Part shown: piece by piece, positions 19,149 through 27,530 of the stretch
How positions within the stretch are numbered: position 1 is the stretch's first letter
Layout: each line of letters opens with the position of its first letter
From: Bacteroidales bacterium
GTDB taxonomy: Bacteria > Bacteroidota > Bacteroidia > Bacteroidales > Marinilabiliaceae
Length of the DNA stretch: 64,000 nt
Reading direction: 5' to 3'
NCBI GenBank assembly: GCA_024401365.1
Contig: JAKSLE010000001.1
Coordinates: 62,001-126,000, forward strand
Translations under genes and position numbers: made by a program
Notes under the pieces: generated by a model
The model's database searches: none
The model's input: only the letters and a program-made list of their open reading frames with translations
What the model was told of the DNA's origin: nothing

Positions 19149-20474
19149 TTAATCAAATAGCTCTATCCCAAACCACGATAGCATCTTGGAGACAAATATG
19201 AACAGTATCGCCCAGGGCGCTATATATTTGGCTAGGAAATAAAATACGGGGAACAACTTGAACTTCCCTCCGTGCGCTTCCATCTCAGCTCTCATCTTCT
19301 TGGCTCCTATACATACAGGAACACTGAGTATGATGAAGAATCCGCCTAATGGCAACATCACATTGGCCGAAAGATTGTCAAAGAAATCAAGCATCGGCGA
19401 GAAGGTCGCACAGCCTATACCTAGTATTATCGTAAGCGTAATAGCAAAAACAGTAGCTCTTGGCCTCTTCATGTTGTACTTCGACAACAAAAAGTCTACT
19501 AGTACTTCCAACATGGATATGGACGACGTTACAGCGGCTACTACCAACAACAGAAAGAATACTACGCTGATAACCCAGCCCATCGGCATCTGATTGAAAA
19601 CATTTGGTAACGTCTCAAATACCAACCCTGGACCGCTTCCAGGATTTACACCACACGCAAACGCACATGGAAATATCATAAGTCCAGCTAAAAAGGCTAT
19701 GAAAAAGTCTATCATAGCAACACTTACCGCACTCTTCGGCAAATTCTGCTTCTTCGAAATGTACGATCCATACGTGGTCATCGTACCCATACCTAGACTC
19801 AACGAGAAAAAGGCTTGACCTAAGGCCTCAAGTACCGACTTAATACTGAGCTTGCTGAAGTCGGGAGCTAATAAAAAACTTATGCCCTTGCATTCTGTAT
19901 CCAACGTAATGGATCTGATACATACCACAATTATCAACAATAGTAATACTGGCATCAATATCTTACTGTACTTCTCAATACCGCCAGATACCCCCCTGGC
20001 TACAACATAACCAGTAAGGCTGAGCATTATGACCATCCAGAATATACTTATCGTAGGGTCAGATACAGTGTTGTGAAATGTCTGAGATACTTCCGCCGTC
20101 GTCAAATCTTGCAACTTGCCAGTCACCGAAAGATATACATAGTACATCGTCCATCCAGCAACTACATTGTAAAACGACATGATGACAAACGCACATACTA
20201 CTCCCGAAAATCCTATCAAATACCAATGCCCCTTGGGCGAAATCTGCCTGAACGCATCTGTAACTGGCTTGCCGGTCATACGTCCTATCGAAAACTCCGA
20301 CATCAATACCGGTAGTGCAATAAGTATCATGAATATCAAATACAATAACAAAAACGCAGCTCCCCCATTCTCTCCCGTAACGTATGGAAAACGCCAAATA
20401 TTGCCAAGACCAACCGCCGATCCAGCAGCCGCCGCTATAGCCCCTATCTTACTATTGAAACCTTCACGCTTCAT
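19149..20474 (-). CDS. Sodium-dependent transporter of the SNF/NSS family
   Basis: This 441-residue inner-membrane protein belongs to the neurotransmitter:sodium symporter family, which takes up amino acids with Na+. The N-terminal GSAVGLGNIWRFPYVTGENGG-like Na+-binding segment (residues about 18-38) is diagnostic; FFSLSLGMGTMTTYGSY near 225 is also typical. The length, about eleven membrane segments, matches bacterial homologues. It has its own -7 element. The substrate is not readable. Confidence 0.95.
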   Translation of the reverse strand: MKREGFNSKIGAIAAAAGSAVGLGNIWRFPYVTGENGGAAFLLLYLIFMILIALPVLMSEFSIGRMTGKPVTDAFRQISPKGHWYLIGFSGVVCAFVIMSFYNVVAGWTMYYVYLSVTGKLQDLTTAEVSQTFHNTVSDPTISIFWMVIMLSLTGYVVARGVSGGIEKYSKILMPVLLLLIIVVCIRSITLDTECKGISFLLAPDFSKLSIKSVLEALGQAFFSLSLGMGTMTTYGSYISKKQNLPKSAVSVAMIDFFIAFLAGLMIFPCAFACGVNPGSGPGLVFETLPNVFNQMPMGWVISVVFFLLLVVAAVTSSISMLEVLVDFLLSKYNMKRPRATVFAITLTIILGIGCATFSPMLDFFDNLSANVMLPLGGFFIILSVPVCIGAKKMRAEMEAHGGKFKLFPVFYFLAKYIAPWAILFIFVSKMLSWFGIELFD

Positions 20475-20506
20475 TTTACTTTCGCTTTTGCTGTTATTTG
20501 TACGCT

Positions 20507-20514
20507 CAAAATTA
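20507..20514 (-). promoter_or_regulatory. -7 element for the sodium symporter
   Basis: The minus strand reads TAATTTTG, 33 bases upstream of the ATG at 20474. Confidence 0.5.
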
Positions 20515-20601
20515 CAAAATAATTGTAGACTTATAAAACATTTTACATCTTCCTATACCCCATCCCATCTCCTCTTGTATAGAACAACCGTAATCAATAA
20601 A

Positions 20602-20638
20602 TAAAAAATGGGTGCCATACCTACCGTACGACACCCAT
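20602..20638 (-). terminator. Terminator of the RND efflux operon
   Basis: On the minus strand ATGGGTG pairs with CACCCAT (20632-20638 and 20608-20614 on the plus strand), with further pairing inside, then TTTTTTATT. It follows the last gene of the operon. Confidence 0.85.
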
Positions 20639-20661
20639 CTTTACTATTTCTGCACCGTTTG

Positions 20662-20955
20662 CTAGTACATCTTTGTGATATCCCACACAAACGCACGGAT
20701 ACCATTTTCTTCATTCACATGGTCAAGCTTCTCTACATACTTGAGCAACACATCTACTACCTCATCTTGTACTATCGTGAGGTACGAAGAGTTCATCTCT
20801 GGCCAAGCATGCGAACCCATACGTGGCTCTCCTCCTTTTGAACCAGCACCATAAACTAGTGGAAACTGTGTGAAACCTTTAATCTTCAACTGCGAGAAGA
20901 TAAAGTCCACACGCTCCGTAAGCGCCTGGTTGAATACTATCATTACTGCTTTCAT
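20662..20955 (-). CDS. Small PII-like protein linked to RND efflux
   Basis: This 97-residue protein begins MKAVMIVFNQALTERV and has an alternating beta-alpha-beta pattern with a central glycine-rich loop (GAGSKGGEPRMG, about 36-47), as in ferredoxin-like PII proteins. It is the last gene of the efflux operon, 60 bases after the pump gene and before the terminator. PII-like proteins such as DUF3240 members occur beside RND pumps and may regulate them; the fold assignment is inferred, not aligned. Confidence 0.6.
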   Translation of the reverse strand: MKAVMIVFNQALTERVDFIFSQLKIKGFTQFPLVYGAGSKGGEPRMGSHAWPEMNSSYLTIVQDEVVDVLLKYVEKLDHVNEENGIRAFVWDITKMY

Positions 20956-21015
20956 AAAGCCTCAATGTTTTTCTAGGTTAATAATATGGGGGATGAGGGC
21001 CATCCCCCCGTGTTA

Positions 21016-24000
21016 TTACTGAATCTTCTCTGGAAGCTCACTCTCATCAAAGCCATCCATGAATCGGTACTGCTTACGCTCTTGCGAGAGCTTGTCACGA
21101 CTACCACTCTTGTCTGTCGCAGCATATACCGCAGGCGTAATGATAAGGGTCACAATAGTCGAGAATACCATACCTCCAATTACCGAAATACCCATCGGAC
21201 GCCATGTCTCTGCACCCTCACCCATAGATATAGCCATTGGAAGCATACCCAAAATAGTAGTAAGGGATGTCATCAATACTGGACGAAGACGCGAACGACA
21301 TGCCATCGATATAGCATCATATAGCTTGTACCCTCGCTCACGCATAAGGTTGATATAGTCAATGAGCACAATACCGTTCTTCGTTACAATACCTACAAGC
21401 ATCAAACATCCAAGAGCCGCCACAATCGAAAGCGTTACTCGCGTAATAACCAATGAGAGCAATACACCAGTAAATGCAAATGGAATAGCAAGCAAGATGA
21501 TAAATGGCATCTTGAAACTCTCAAACTCAGCCGCCATAACGATGTATACCAAAAGCATAGCAAGAATGAAGAGCATGATAATACCCTGGAACGACTCCTG
21601 CTGATCCTCGTATGTACCACCTACATATACCGAAGTAATTCCTTGTGGAAGCTTAACTCGATCAACATACTCCTTGATACCATCAGCAATATCACCCATT
21701 GTAACATCATCGTTAGGTGTTACAGTAATAGTAACATAACGCTGCTTTGACTTACGAGTAATTGATGGTGGAGAATATCCCTCGACAACATTACCAAGCT
21801 CCTTGAGTCGTACCTTCTGACCATAACCATCTGTTATGATGAAGTTCTCAACCTCTGTAATAGAATGACGGAACTCTTCCTTGAGTCGTACAATAATATC
21901 ATACTCCTCACCTTCCTCTTTGTACTTAGAGTTACGGTAACCATAGATAGATGTACGAATCATAGAACCTACACCAGCAGTTGTAAGACCATGACGAGCA
22001 AGTTTCTCTCGGTCAAGCTCAATATGAAGCTCTGTCTTATCATCACCACGAGAGATAATCACATCCTCTGCACCAGGAATCTTCTTGAGCTCATTTGCAG
22101 CCTCAATAGCAAAGTTCGCTGTAGCATCAAAGTCGTGACCAAAAATCTCAAGGTCTACTGTATTGCCAGTTGAACCATTCTGACCAAACTGTACACGATA
22201 CTCAAGTACCTCAGGATACTCCTTAAGAATCTTACGAACATCATCACCAATCTGGAATACCGAACGCTTACGATCCTTGATATCAACAACACGAACACGC
22301 ATATTCATAACGTTCGAACCTGTTGTAGACATCATTGATGCAAATGAAGCCGACTCCTCAGAACCGTATGAAGTAGTAAGGATCTTAAGTTCCTTTGTCT
22401 CCTCAAGATGAGCTCGTATCTTGGCATCAATATCCATAGCAATACGCTTGGTCTCTTCTACACGCTGACCTTGCTGCATCTTGGCATAAACACTGATATT
22501 ACATGTATCATTCTGTGGGAAGAACTCTGTCGATATCAACTTAGCAAGGAACAACGACGCTATGAACAATACCGTCATGGAGATAATTGTCACTGCCTTG
22601 TTGTTAAGTACCCACTTAACAATACGCTCGTAGAAGTTGTCCAAACGTGCCAAGTTGCGTTGCGACCAATTGTAGAACGAGTACTTCTTTCCCTTGTCCT
22701 GATCCTTCTCACGAAGACGAAGAATCTTCGAACAAAGCATAGGCGTAAGTGAAATAGCCGTAATCGTAGAGGTAGTAACACTCACACAGATAATCCAGCC
22801 AAGAGGCTTGAAGAAGATACCCATCATACCAGGCAACAATGTCAATGGGAAGAATACCGCAATTGTTACAAGTGTTGTAACAATAACCGATGTCCACACC
22901 TCATTTGTACCATACTTAGCAGCCTCCTTAGGACGAGAACCACGGTCGACGTGCTTGGTAACGTTCTCCAATACCACAATCGCATCATCCACCACCATAC
23001 CGATGGCAATAGAGAGAGACATCAAAGAGATAGTATTGATAGAACCATCTGTTACTGCAAGATAGATAAATGCAACGACAAGAGAGATAGGAATTGTCAT
23101 CGCAATGATGAATGTAGATCTCCAACGACCAAGGAAAACGAACACCACGATAATAACGGAGAGAAGTGCATAAGCAAGTGTCTCCTTAAGGTTATTCATA
23201 GCCTTGATGATAAAGTCGGAGTTATCCGTAATCATCTGGAACTTGATATCCGAAGGAAGGAACTTAACAGCATCATCAATAACCGTCTTAGAATCAGTTG
23301 CAACCTGTACTGCATTAGCATCAGATGTCTTGGTCACAAGAAGAATAGCACCATTCCTACGGTTAACCTGCTGCTCAAGTGTAATATCTCGGAGTGTATC
23401 TCGCACATCCGCAATATCCTTGATTCTGACAGTCTGACCGTTACCTACAGAAAGAACTACATTTCCAATCTCTTCCGACTCCTCAAATTCACCCTCTACA
23501 CGGATTGAGTAATCCTCAAGACCTACCTTAATATTACCACCTGGCACATCACGGTTTTCTGCAAGAAGCGTATTACCAATACGATCAATAGAAAGACCGT
23601 ATGCATCAAGTTTATTTGGATCCAGGTCGATGTAGACTACACGCTCTGGCATACCTGCTACATACGCAGAAGCCACACCATCTACACGGTTAAGACCCAT
23701 TACGACCTTATCGTCAAGAATCTTGTAAAGACCTGTATACGACTCTTCAGCTGTAACAGCATATACAAGGATAGGCATCATAGAAGTAGACATACGCATG
23801 ATAGTTGGGCGGTCTACATCATCAGGGAGCATATCCATTGTCTTATCTACGGCATCACGTACATCGTTTGAAGCGTTATCGAGATTGATACCCCACTCAA
23901 ACTTAAGTGTTACTACCGAGAGGTTATCTGAAGATGTTGATGTCATCTCGTCGAGGTCATCAACTGAGTTGAGGCTGTTCTCGAGATGCTTTGTAATATT

Positions 24001-24183
24001 CTGCTCAATATCCGACGCGTTGGCACCAGGATACGTAGTCATGACCGTAATATAAGGAGGGTCAATCTTAGGATACTGGTCAACAGGCAGCGTGATATAC
24101 GAGTATACACCGATAACTACGACAGCCAAGAAGACCATCATGGTTGAAATCGGCTTTTCTACTGCTGATGAAAATATACTCAT
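21016..24183 (-). CDS. RND efflux pump, HAE1 (AcrB-like) inner-membrane transporter
   Basis: This 1055-residue proton-driven exporter would expel drugs, bile salts or other amphiphiles through a TolC partner. Twelve membrane segments in two halves are visible, with two large periplasmic loops. The proton-relay pair D399-D400 lies in GMVVDDAIVVLENV, and DQYPKIDPPYITVMTTYPGA at about 34-53 is typical of HAE1. These aspartates argue against the heavy-metal (HME) class. It is preceded by its membrane fusion gene (gap 27) and followed by a PII-like gene. Confidence 0.96.
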   Translation of the reverse strand: MSIFSSAVEKPISTMMVFLAVVVIGVYSYITLPVDQYPKIDPPYITVMTTYPGANASDIEQNITKHLENSLNSVDDLDEMTSTSSDNLSVVTLKFEWGINLDNASNDVRDAVDKTMDMLPDDVDRPTIMRMSTSMMPILVYAVTAEESYTGLYKILDDKVVMGLNRVDGVASAYVAGMPERVVYIDLDPNKLDAYGLSIDRIGNTLLAENRDVPGGNIKVGLEDYSIRVEGEFEESEEIGNVVLSVGNGQTVRIKDIADVRDTLRDITLEQQVNRRNGAILLVTKTSDANAVQVATDSKTVIDDAVKFLPSDIKFQMITDNSDFIIKAMNNLKETLAYALLSVIIVVFVFLGRWRSTFIIAMTIPISLVVAFIYLAVTDGSINTISLMSLSIAIGMVVDDAIVVLENVTKHVDRGSRPKEAAKYGTNEVWTSVIVTTLVTIAVFFPLTLLPGMMGIFFKPLGWIICVSVTTSTITAISLTPMLCSKILRLREKDQDKGKKYSFYNWSQRNLARLDNFYERIVKWVLNNKAVTIISMTVLFIASLFLAKLISTEFFPQNDTCNISVYAKMQQGQRVEETKRIAMDIDAKIRAHLEETKELKILTTSYGSEESASFASMMSTTGSNVMNMRVRVVDIKDRKRSVFQIGDDVRKILKEYPEVLEYRVQFGQNGSTGNTVDLEIFGHDFDATANFAIEAANELKKIPGAEDVIISRGDDKTELHIELDREKLARHGLTTAGVGSMIRTSIYGYRNSKYKEEGEEYDIIVRLKEEFRHSITEVENFIITDGYGQKVRLKELGNVVEGYSPPSITRKSKQRYVTITVTPNDDVTMGDIADGIKEYVDRVKLPQGITSVYVGGTYEDQQESFQGIIMLFILAMLLVYIVMAAEFESFKMPFIILLAIPFAFTGVLLSLVITRVTLSIVAALGCLMLVGIVTKNGIVLIDYINLMRERGYKLYDAISMACRSRLRPVLMTSLTTILGMLPMAISMGEGAETWRPMGISVIGGMVFSTIVTLIITPAVYAATDKSGSRDKLSQERKQYRFMDGFDESELPEKIQ

Positions 24184-24210
24184 TTTGTTATTGCTTTACG
24201 GATGAGAAAA

Positions 24211-25227
24211 TTATTCTACGACTATTACTTCGCCACCGTCTACACAGTTGGCCTGACCAACAGAAATAAGCTTATCGCCCTCCTGAAGTGTCTGACCAGC
24301 GTATGGCTCAACAGCAACCTTGTCCTCGAAACGCTTTACGACTTTTACACCGACACGTACCGACTTGCCATCGCGCTCAACGAAGAGGTAACGCTCGTTA
24401 GAACCCTGAACCTTAAGAATAGCAATTGAAGGGACTACAATACGGTTCTCCTCACCAAGAGAGAAGTAGATAGTACCATACATACCTGGACGAAGAGCCT
24501 CATCGGAGTTGTTGAAAGTAATCTCCACCTCGAAAGTACGGCTTCTGACATCAATAGAAGGAGCTACGATAGAAACCACGCCATCGAACTTACGATCGGC
24601 ATAAACATCGCTTGACATCTGAACCTTCATACCCTTCTTGATAAGGGTATAGTACTGCTCTGCAACATTTACCTTAGCCTTAACAGTGCTGATCTGCTCT
24701 ACAGTATAGATAGGAGAACCCATATAAAGCTCGCCCTCATCCATATTACGTGCTGTAACATAGCCATTGAAAGGAGCAAGCATTGTAGTATTCTCGAGAA
24801 GAGTAGCGATAGCTGTCTTCATAACCTTATACTGTGTCTCGATTTGGTCGAAAGCCTGCTGGCTGATACTCTCAGTCTCCTTGAGTTTGAGAGCACGATT
24901 ATATTCAGTCTCGAGATTCTTCAACTGAAGCTGAGTCTGCTGAAGATTGTTAGGGTCGAGTTCTACAAGTTTCTGACCCTTTACGATGCGGTCGCCCACC
25001 TCTACATAGAGTTTCTTGACACGTGCGCCCTGAAGTGTAGGAGATACTGCAACAGTCTCGTTAGCCTGAAGATTTGCGTTATAGGTCAAATCCTTAGACA
25101 CCATCTGCTTTTCTATTGTAGAAACACGTACCTTGGTGCGAGTGTCTTCTGTCTTTTCCTCTGTGCTAGTACAAGATGCGAAAAGCACCATTGCTGCTAG
25201 TGTCGAGTAAATGAGATTCTTTTTCAT
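24211..25227 (-). CDS. RND efflux membrane fusion lipoprotein
   Basis: This 338-residue adaptor links the pump to its outer-membrane channel. The signal peptide ends in the lipobox LFASCTS (about residues 14-20), so it is a lipoprotein. Barrel-sandwich sequences are split by a coiled hairpin at about 95-140 (LQLKNLETEYNRALKLKETE), followed by a beta-barrel domain. Lies between the TolC-like and pump genes, matching the tetR-tolC-mfp-rnd order of Bacteroidales efflux operons. Confidence 0.95.
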   Translation of the reverse strand: MKKNLIYSTLAAMVLFASCTSTEEKTEDTRTKVRVSTIEKQMVSKDLTYNANLQANETVAVSPTLQGARVKKLYVEVGDRIVKGQKLVELDPNNLQQTQLQLKNLETEYNRALKLKETESISQQAFDQIETQYKVMKTAIATLLENTTMLAPFNGYVTARNMDEGELYMGSPIYTVEQISTVKAKVNVAEQYYTLIKKGMKVQMSSDVYADRKFDGVVSIVAPSIDVRSRTFEVEITFNNSDEALRPGMYGTIYFSLGEENRIVVPSIAILKVQGSNERYLFVERDGKSVRVGVKVVKRFEDKVAVEPYAGQTLQEGDKLISVGQANCVDGGEVIVVE

Positions 25228-25260
25228 TGTTTATATGACTATTTATTATTAACAAATTGA

Positions 25261-26580
25261 TTAAAGGGCATTGTAAAGCTTCAAGAGCTTAGTCTGTGCC
25301 ATTACTAGATTCATGCAAGCCTCGGCGTAAGATGTCTCAGCCGAGAGGTAGTTCATGTTGGCCTGTGTGAGGTCGAGACTTGAAAGCTTACCTGCGTCGT
25401 ACTTAATCTTGTACTGCTTCAAGACCTCGGTAGCGACCTCGAGATTTGTAGACTGGAGCTGGTAAGCATCCAAAGACGACTTAAGTTCGTACTTGTACTG
25501 CTCCTCGTTCTGCATGAGATTGTCCTCTACGAGAGCGAGATTTGTGCGAGCCTTGACTGCGTCCAACTTAGCCTGACGGATCTTAGAACCCTTTGAGCCG
25601 CCATCGAAGATAGGGATATTCAATGTCAACACGCCTACGTGGTCGAAGTTCATGAATCCACCCTTGACAGCGTTAGAATACTGGTATGATGCTGTAACGG
25701 TAGGAATCCAACCAAACTTTTGCAATTTGATAGACTCGTCGCTTATCTCGATATTCTTCTGGACGAGTTTATAATCGAGGCTATTTTCGAAACTCAATTT
25801 AGAACCGTCGGACACTGCCTGACGCATAGAAGATATTGCGCTTTCGGTAATATAGTCGCCTATCTTATCCTGGCACTCCAACTGAGTAGAGATAGGCAAC
25901 CCCATCTGAAGGACGAGGAGTCGCTTTGTGACCTCGACATTTCTATCGAGAGAGATAATTGCATTCTCGAGGTTCATCACGTTTACCGACAACTGCATTG
26001 TATCCATCTTTTCTACATAGCCCTGCTTGAAGAGGTTGGTAGTCTGGCGACGGATCTCCTTCATTTCGGTAAGATTCTTTTTGATAATCTCCCTATTATG
26101 CTCATAAACGAGAATTGCATAGTAAGTATCTATGACATTTTTCTTAGCAGTAAGGATATCGTTCTGATGCTGCACCTCCATAAGGTTGGCTGCCAGCTTC
26201 TGGATCTGATAACCCTTGATAGCCTGCATAGCGAAAGTCTCGCTAACAGAAGCGCCGATTGTGAGGGAGTTCTCCATCTTAATAGGCATTCCGCCGAAGT
26301 TCATCTCCTTACCGAAGTAAGTCTGGCCTCTAACCGAGCCGCTTGCCTGTGGGAGTAAATTAGAGCGAGCCTCTTTGATTTTCTCCTGATAAATCTCTAA
26401 ATCTGTTTTAGAGTTCTGGAGGGTCTTGCTGAACTGAAGCGCCTGCTCCACAGCTTGTAGCAGCGATATCTGCATCTTTTCGCTACCTTGTGTACTTGCA
26501 GTCTGCTGAGCCATGCTCATTACTGAACATACTAGAGAGAGTGCTGCGATAGTAATTTTTTTCATTGTATTATGTGTCAT
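25261..26580 (-). CDS. TolC-family outer-membrane efflux channel
   Basis: This 439-residue protein has a signal peptide (SMAQQ at about 25) and two long alpha-helical repeats typical of OEP proteins, with LSSLDLTQANMNYLSAETSYAEACMNLVMAQTKLL-like C-terminal helix near 395-430. The second methionine (MKKITI at 26565) may be the true start because it begins a cleaner signal peptide. It opens the structural part of the operon, 51 bases after tetR. Confidence 0.95.
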   Translation of the reverse strand: MTHNTMKKITIAALSLVCSVMSMAQQTASTQGSEKMQISLLQAVEQALQFSKTLQNSKTDLEIYQEKIKEARSNLLPQASGSVRGQTYFGKEMNFGGMPIKMENSLTIGASVSETFAMQAIKGYQIQKLAANLMEVQHQNDILTAKKNVIDTYYAILVYEHNREIIKKNLTEMKEIRRQTTNLFKQGYVEKMDTMQLSVNVMNLENAIISLDRNVEVTKRLLVLQMGLPISTQLECQDKIGDYITESAISSMRQAVSDGSKLSFENSLDYKLVQKNIEISDESIKLQKFGWIPTVTASYQYSNAVKGGFMNFDHVGVLTLNIPIFDGGSKGSKIRQAKLDAVKARTNLALVEDNLMQNEEQYKYELKSSLDAYQLQSTNLEVATEVLKQYKIKYDAGKLSSLDLTQANMNYLSAETSYAEACMNLVMAQTKLLKLYNAL

Positions 26581-26631
26581 CTTTTTGTTTACTTGAGAAA
26601 TTGTCTGTTGTTTGTAACCGAATCTACCTTG

Positions 26632-27234
26632 TCAGTTTAGTTTCATAAACTCTTCATCTATGCGAACGCGCCCTTTTTCGGTAGCTATACCGCGGATAAA
26701 ACAAAGAACTATATGTTTAAGGATTGTATCGTAGGCATATCTGCCGCTTGAGACGATACTCATTGATGCTCGTTGAGTAACCATCATAAGTTCGCCGACT
26801 AGACCCTCATTGACCTCCTTGACGAAGTAACCCTCTGCCTTACCCTTGCTCAACATTTTCTTTATTCCTTCGAGCTGTTCGTCTCTCTGCTTATTGAAAA
26901 GATCATTTGCGAGACGGAAGTGATAAAGATTGAGATCCTGGAGGAACAATGGGCTGATAGTGCTCAAATTTGTAGCCATATCGTGAGTAACCGTCAGCAA
27001 TATATCTATTACATCCTTAGCCTCCTTGCAGAGTTCGCTTAATCGTTCTTTGCGTTTAGACTCCATGTATGATATACAATCTGACAACAATTCATCCTTA
27101 GAGTTGAAATTCTCGTAAAGAGTCCTCTTAGAAATGCCTACAGCCTTAGCGATGTCATCCATTGACACAGCCTTAAGCCCTCTATGAAGGAACAAATCTG
27201 ATGCCTGTTCTATTATCGAATTGTATAATTCCAT
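26632..27234 (-). CDS. TetR-family regulator of the efflux operon
   Basis: This 200-residue repressor-type protein has an N-terminal helix-turn-helix (VSMDDIAKAVGISKRTLYENF at about 23-43) and a variable C-terminal ligand domain. It lies first in the operon, upstream of the tolC-like gene, and likely represses itself and the pump genes until an inducer binds. A very good promoter precedes it. The ligand cannot be predicted. Confidence 0.93.
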   Translation of the reverse strand: MELYNSIIEQASDLFLHRGLKAVSMDDIAKAVGISKRTLYENFNSKDELLSDCISYMESKRKERLSELCKEAKDVIDILLTVTHDMATNLSTISPLFLQDLNLYHFRLANDLFNKQRDEQLEGIKKMLSKGKAEGYFVKEVNEGLVGELMMVTQRASMSIVSSGRYAYDTILKHIVLCFIRGIATEKGRVRIDEEFMKLN

Positions 27235-27263
27235 TAGTCTTTTTTACCACTAATAAAGCGATA

Positions 27264-27295
27264 CAAATGTATGCCAGAAAACTCAAGAAACCAAA
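27264..27295 (-). promoter_or_regulatory. Complete -33/-7 promoter of the tetR efflux operon
   Basis: On the minus strand a TTTG (-33, plus-strand 27292-27295) is followed after 20 bases by TACATTTG (27264-27271), 30 bases before the tetR ATG. Both elements and the spacer match the Bacteroidales consensus. Confidence 0.75.
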
Positions 27296-27387
27296 TCAGT
27301 TTTCTAATATTAAGAAGATTTAACAGTCCACTGAAAATAATACTGAGTATGACCATTTTAGCCTATTAGGAATCAGGTGGTGAGCAC

Positions 27388-27440
27388 GGGGAAGATACTC
27401 GCTGATATAAGAGAGCCTAGTTGTTGCTCGCAGTTTTTTT
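27388..27440 (-). repeat. Dispersed repeat, copy 4, inverted
   Basis: The minus strand reads A7-CTGCGAGCAACAACTA then GGCTCTCTTATATCAGCG (core 27423-27432). It sits in the gap between the tetR start and the rnr stop, so it is not placed as a terminator of either gene. Confidence 0.8.
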
Positions 27441-27464
27441 AATTATGCGCATTAAACAGGGCTA

Positions 27465-27510
27465 TAAAAAACAGCGACGTCTGCACAGTAAATATCCGTA
27501 CAGACGTCGC
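27465..27510 (-). terminator. Terminator of rnr
   Basis: On the minus strand GCGACGTCTG (27501-27510) pairs perfectly over ten bases with CAGACGTCGC (27474-27483), followed by TGTTTTTTAT. Confidence 0.88.
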
Positions 27511-27530
27511 ACTAAGTGACGTAAATTGAA

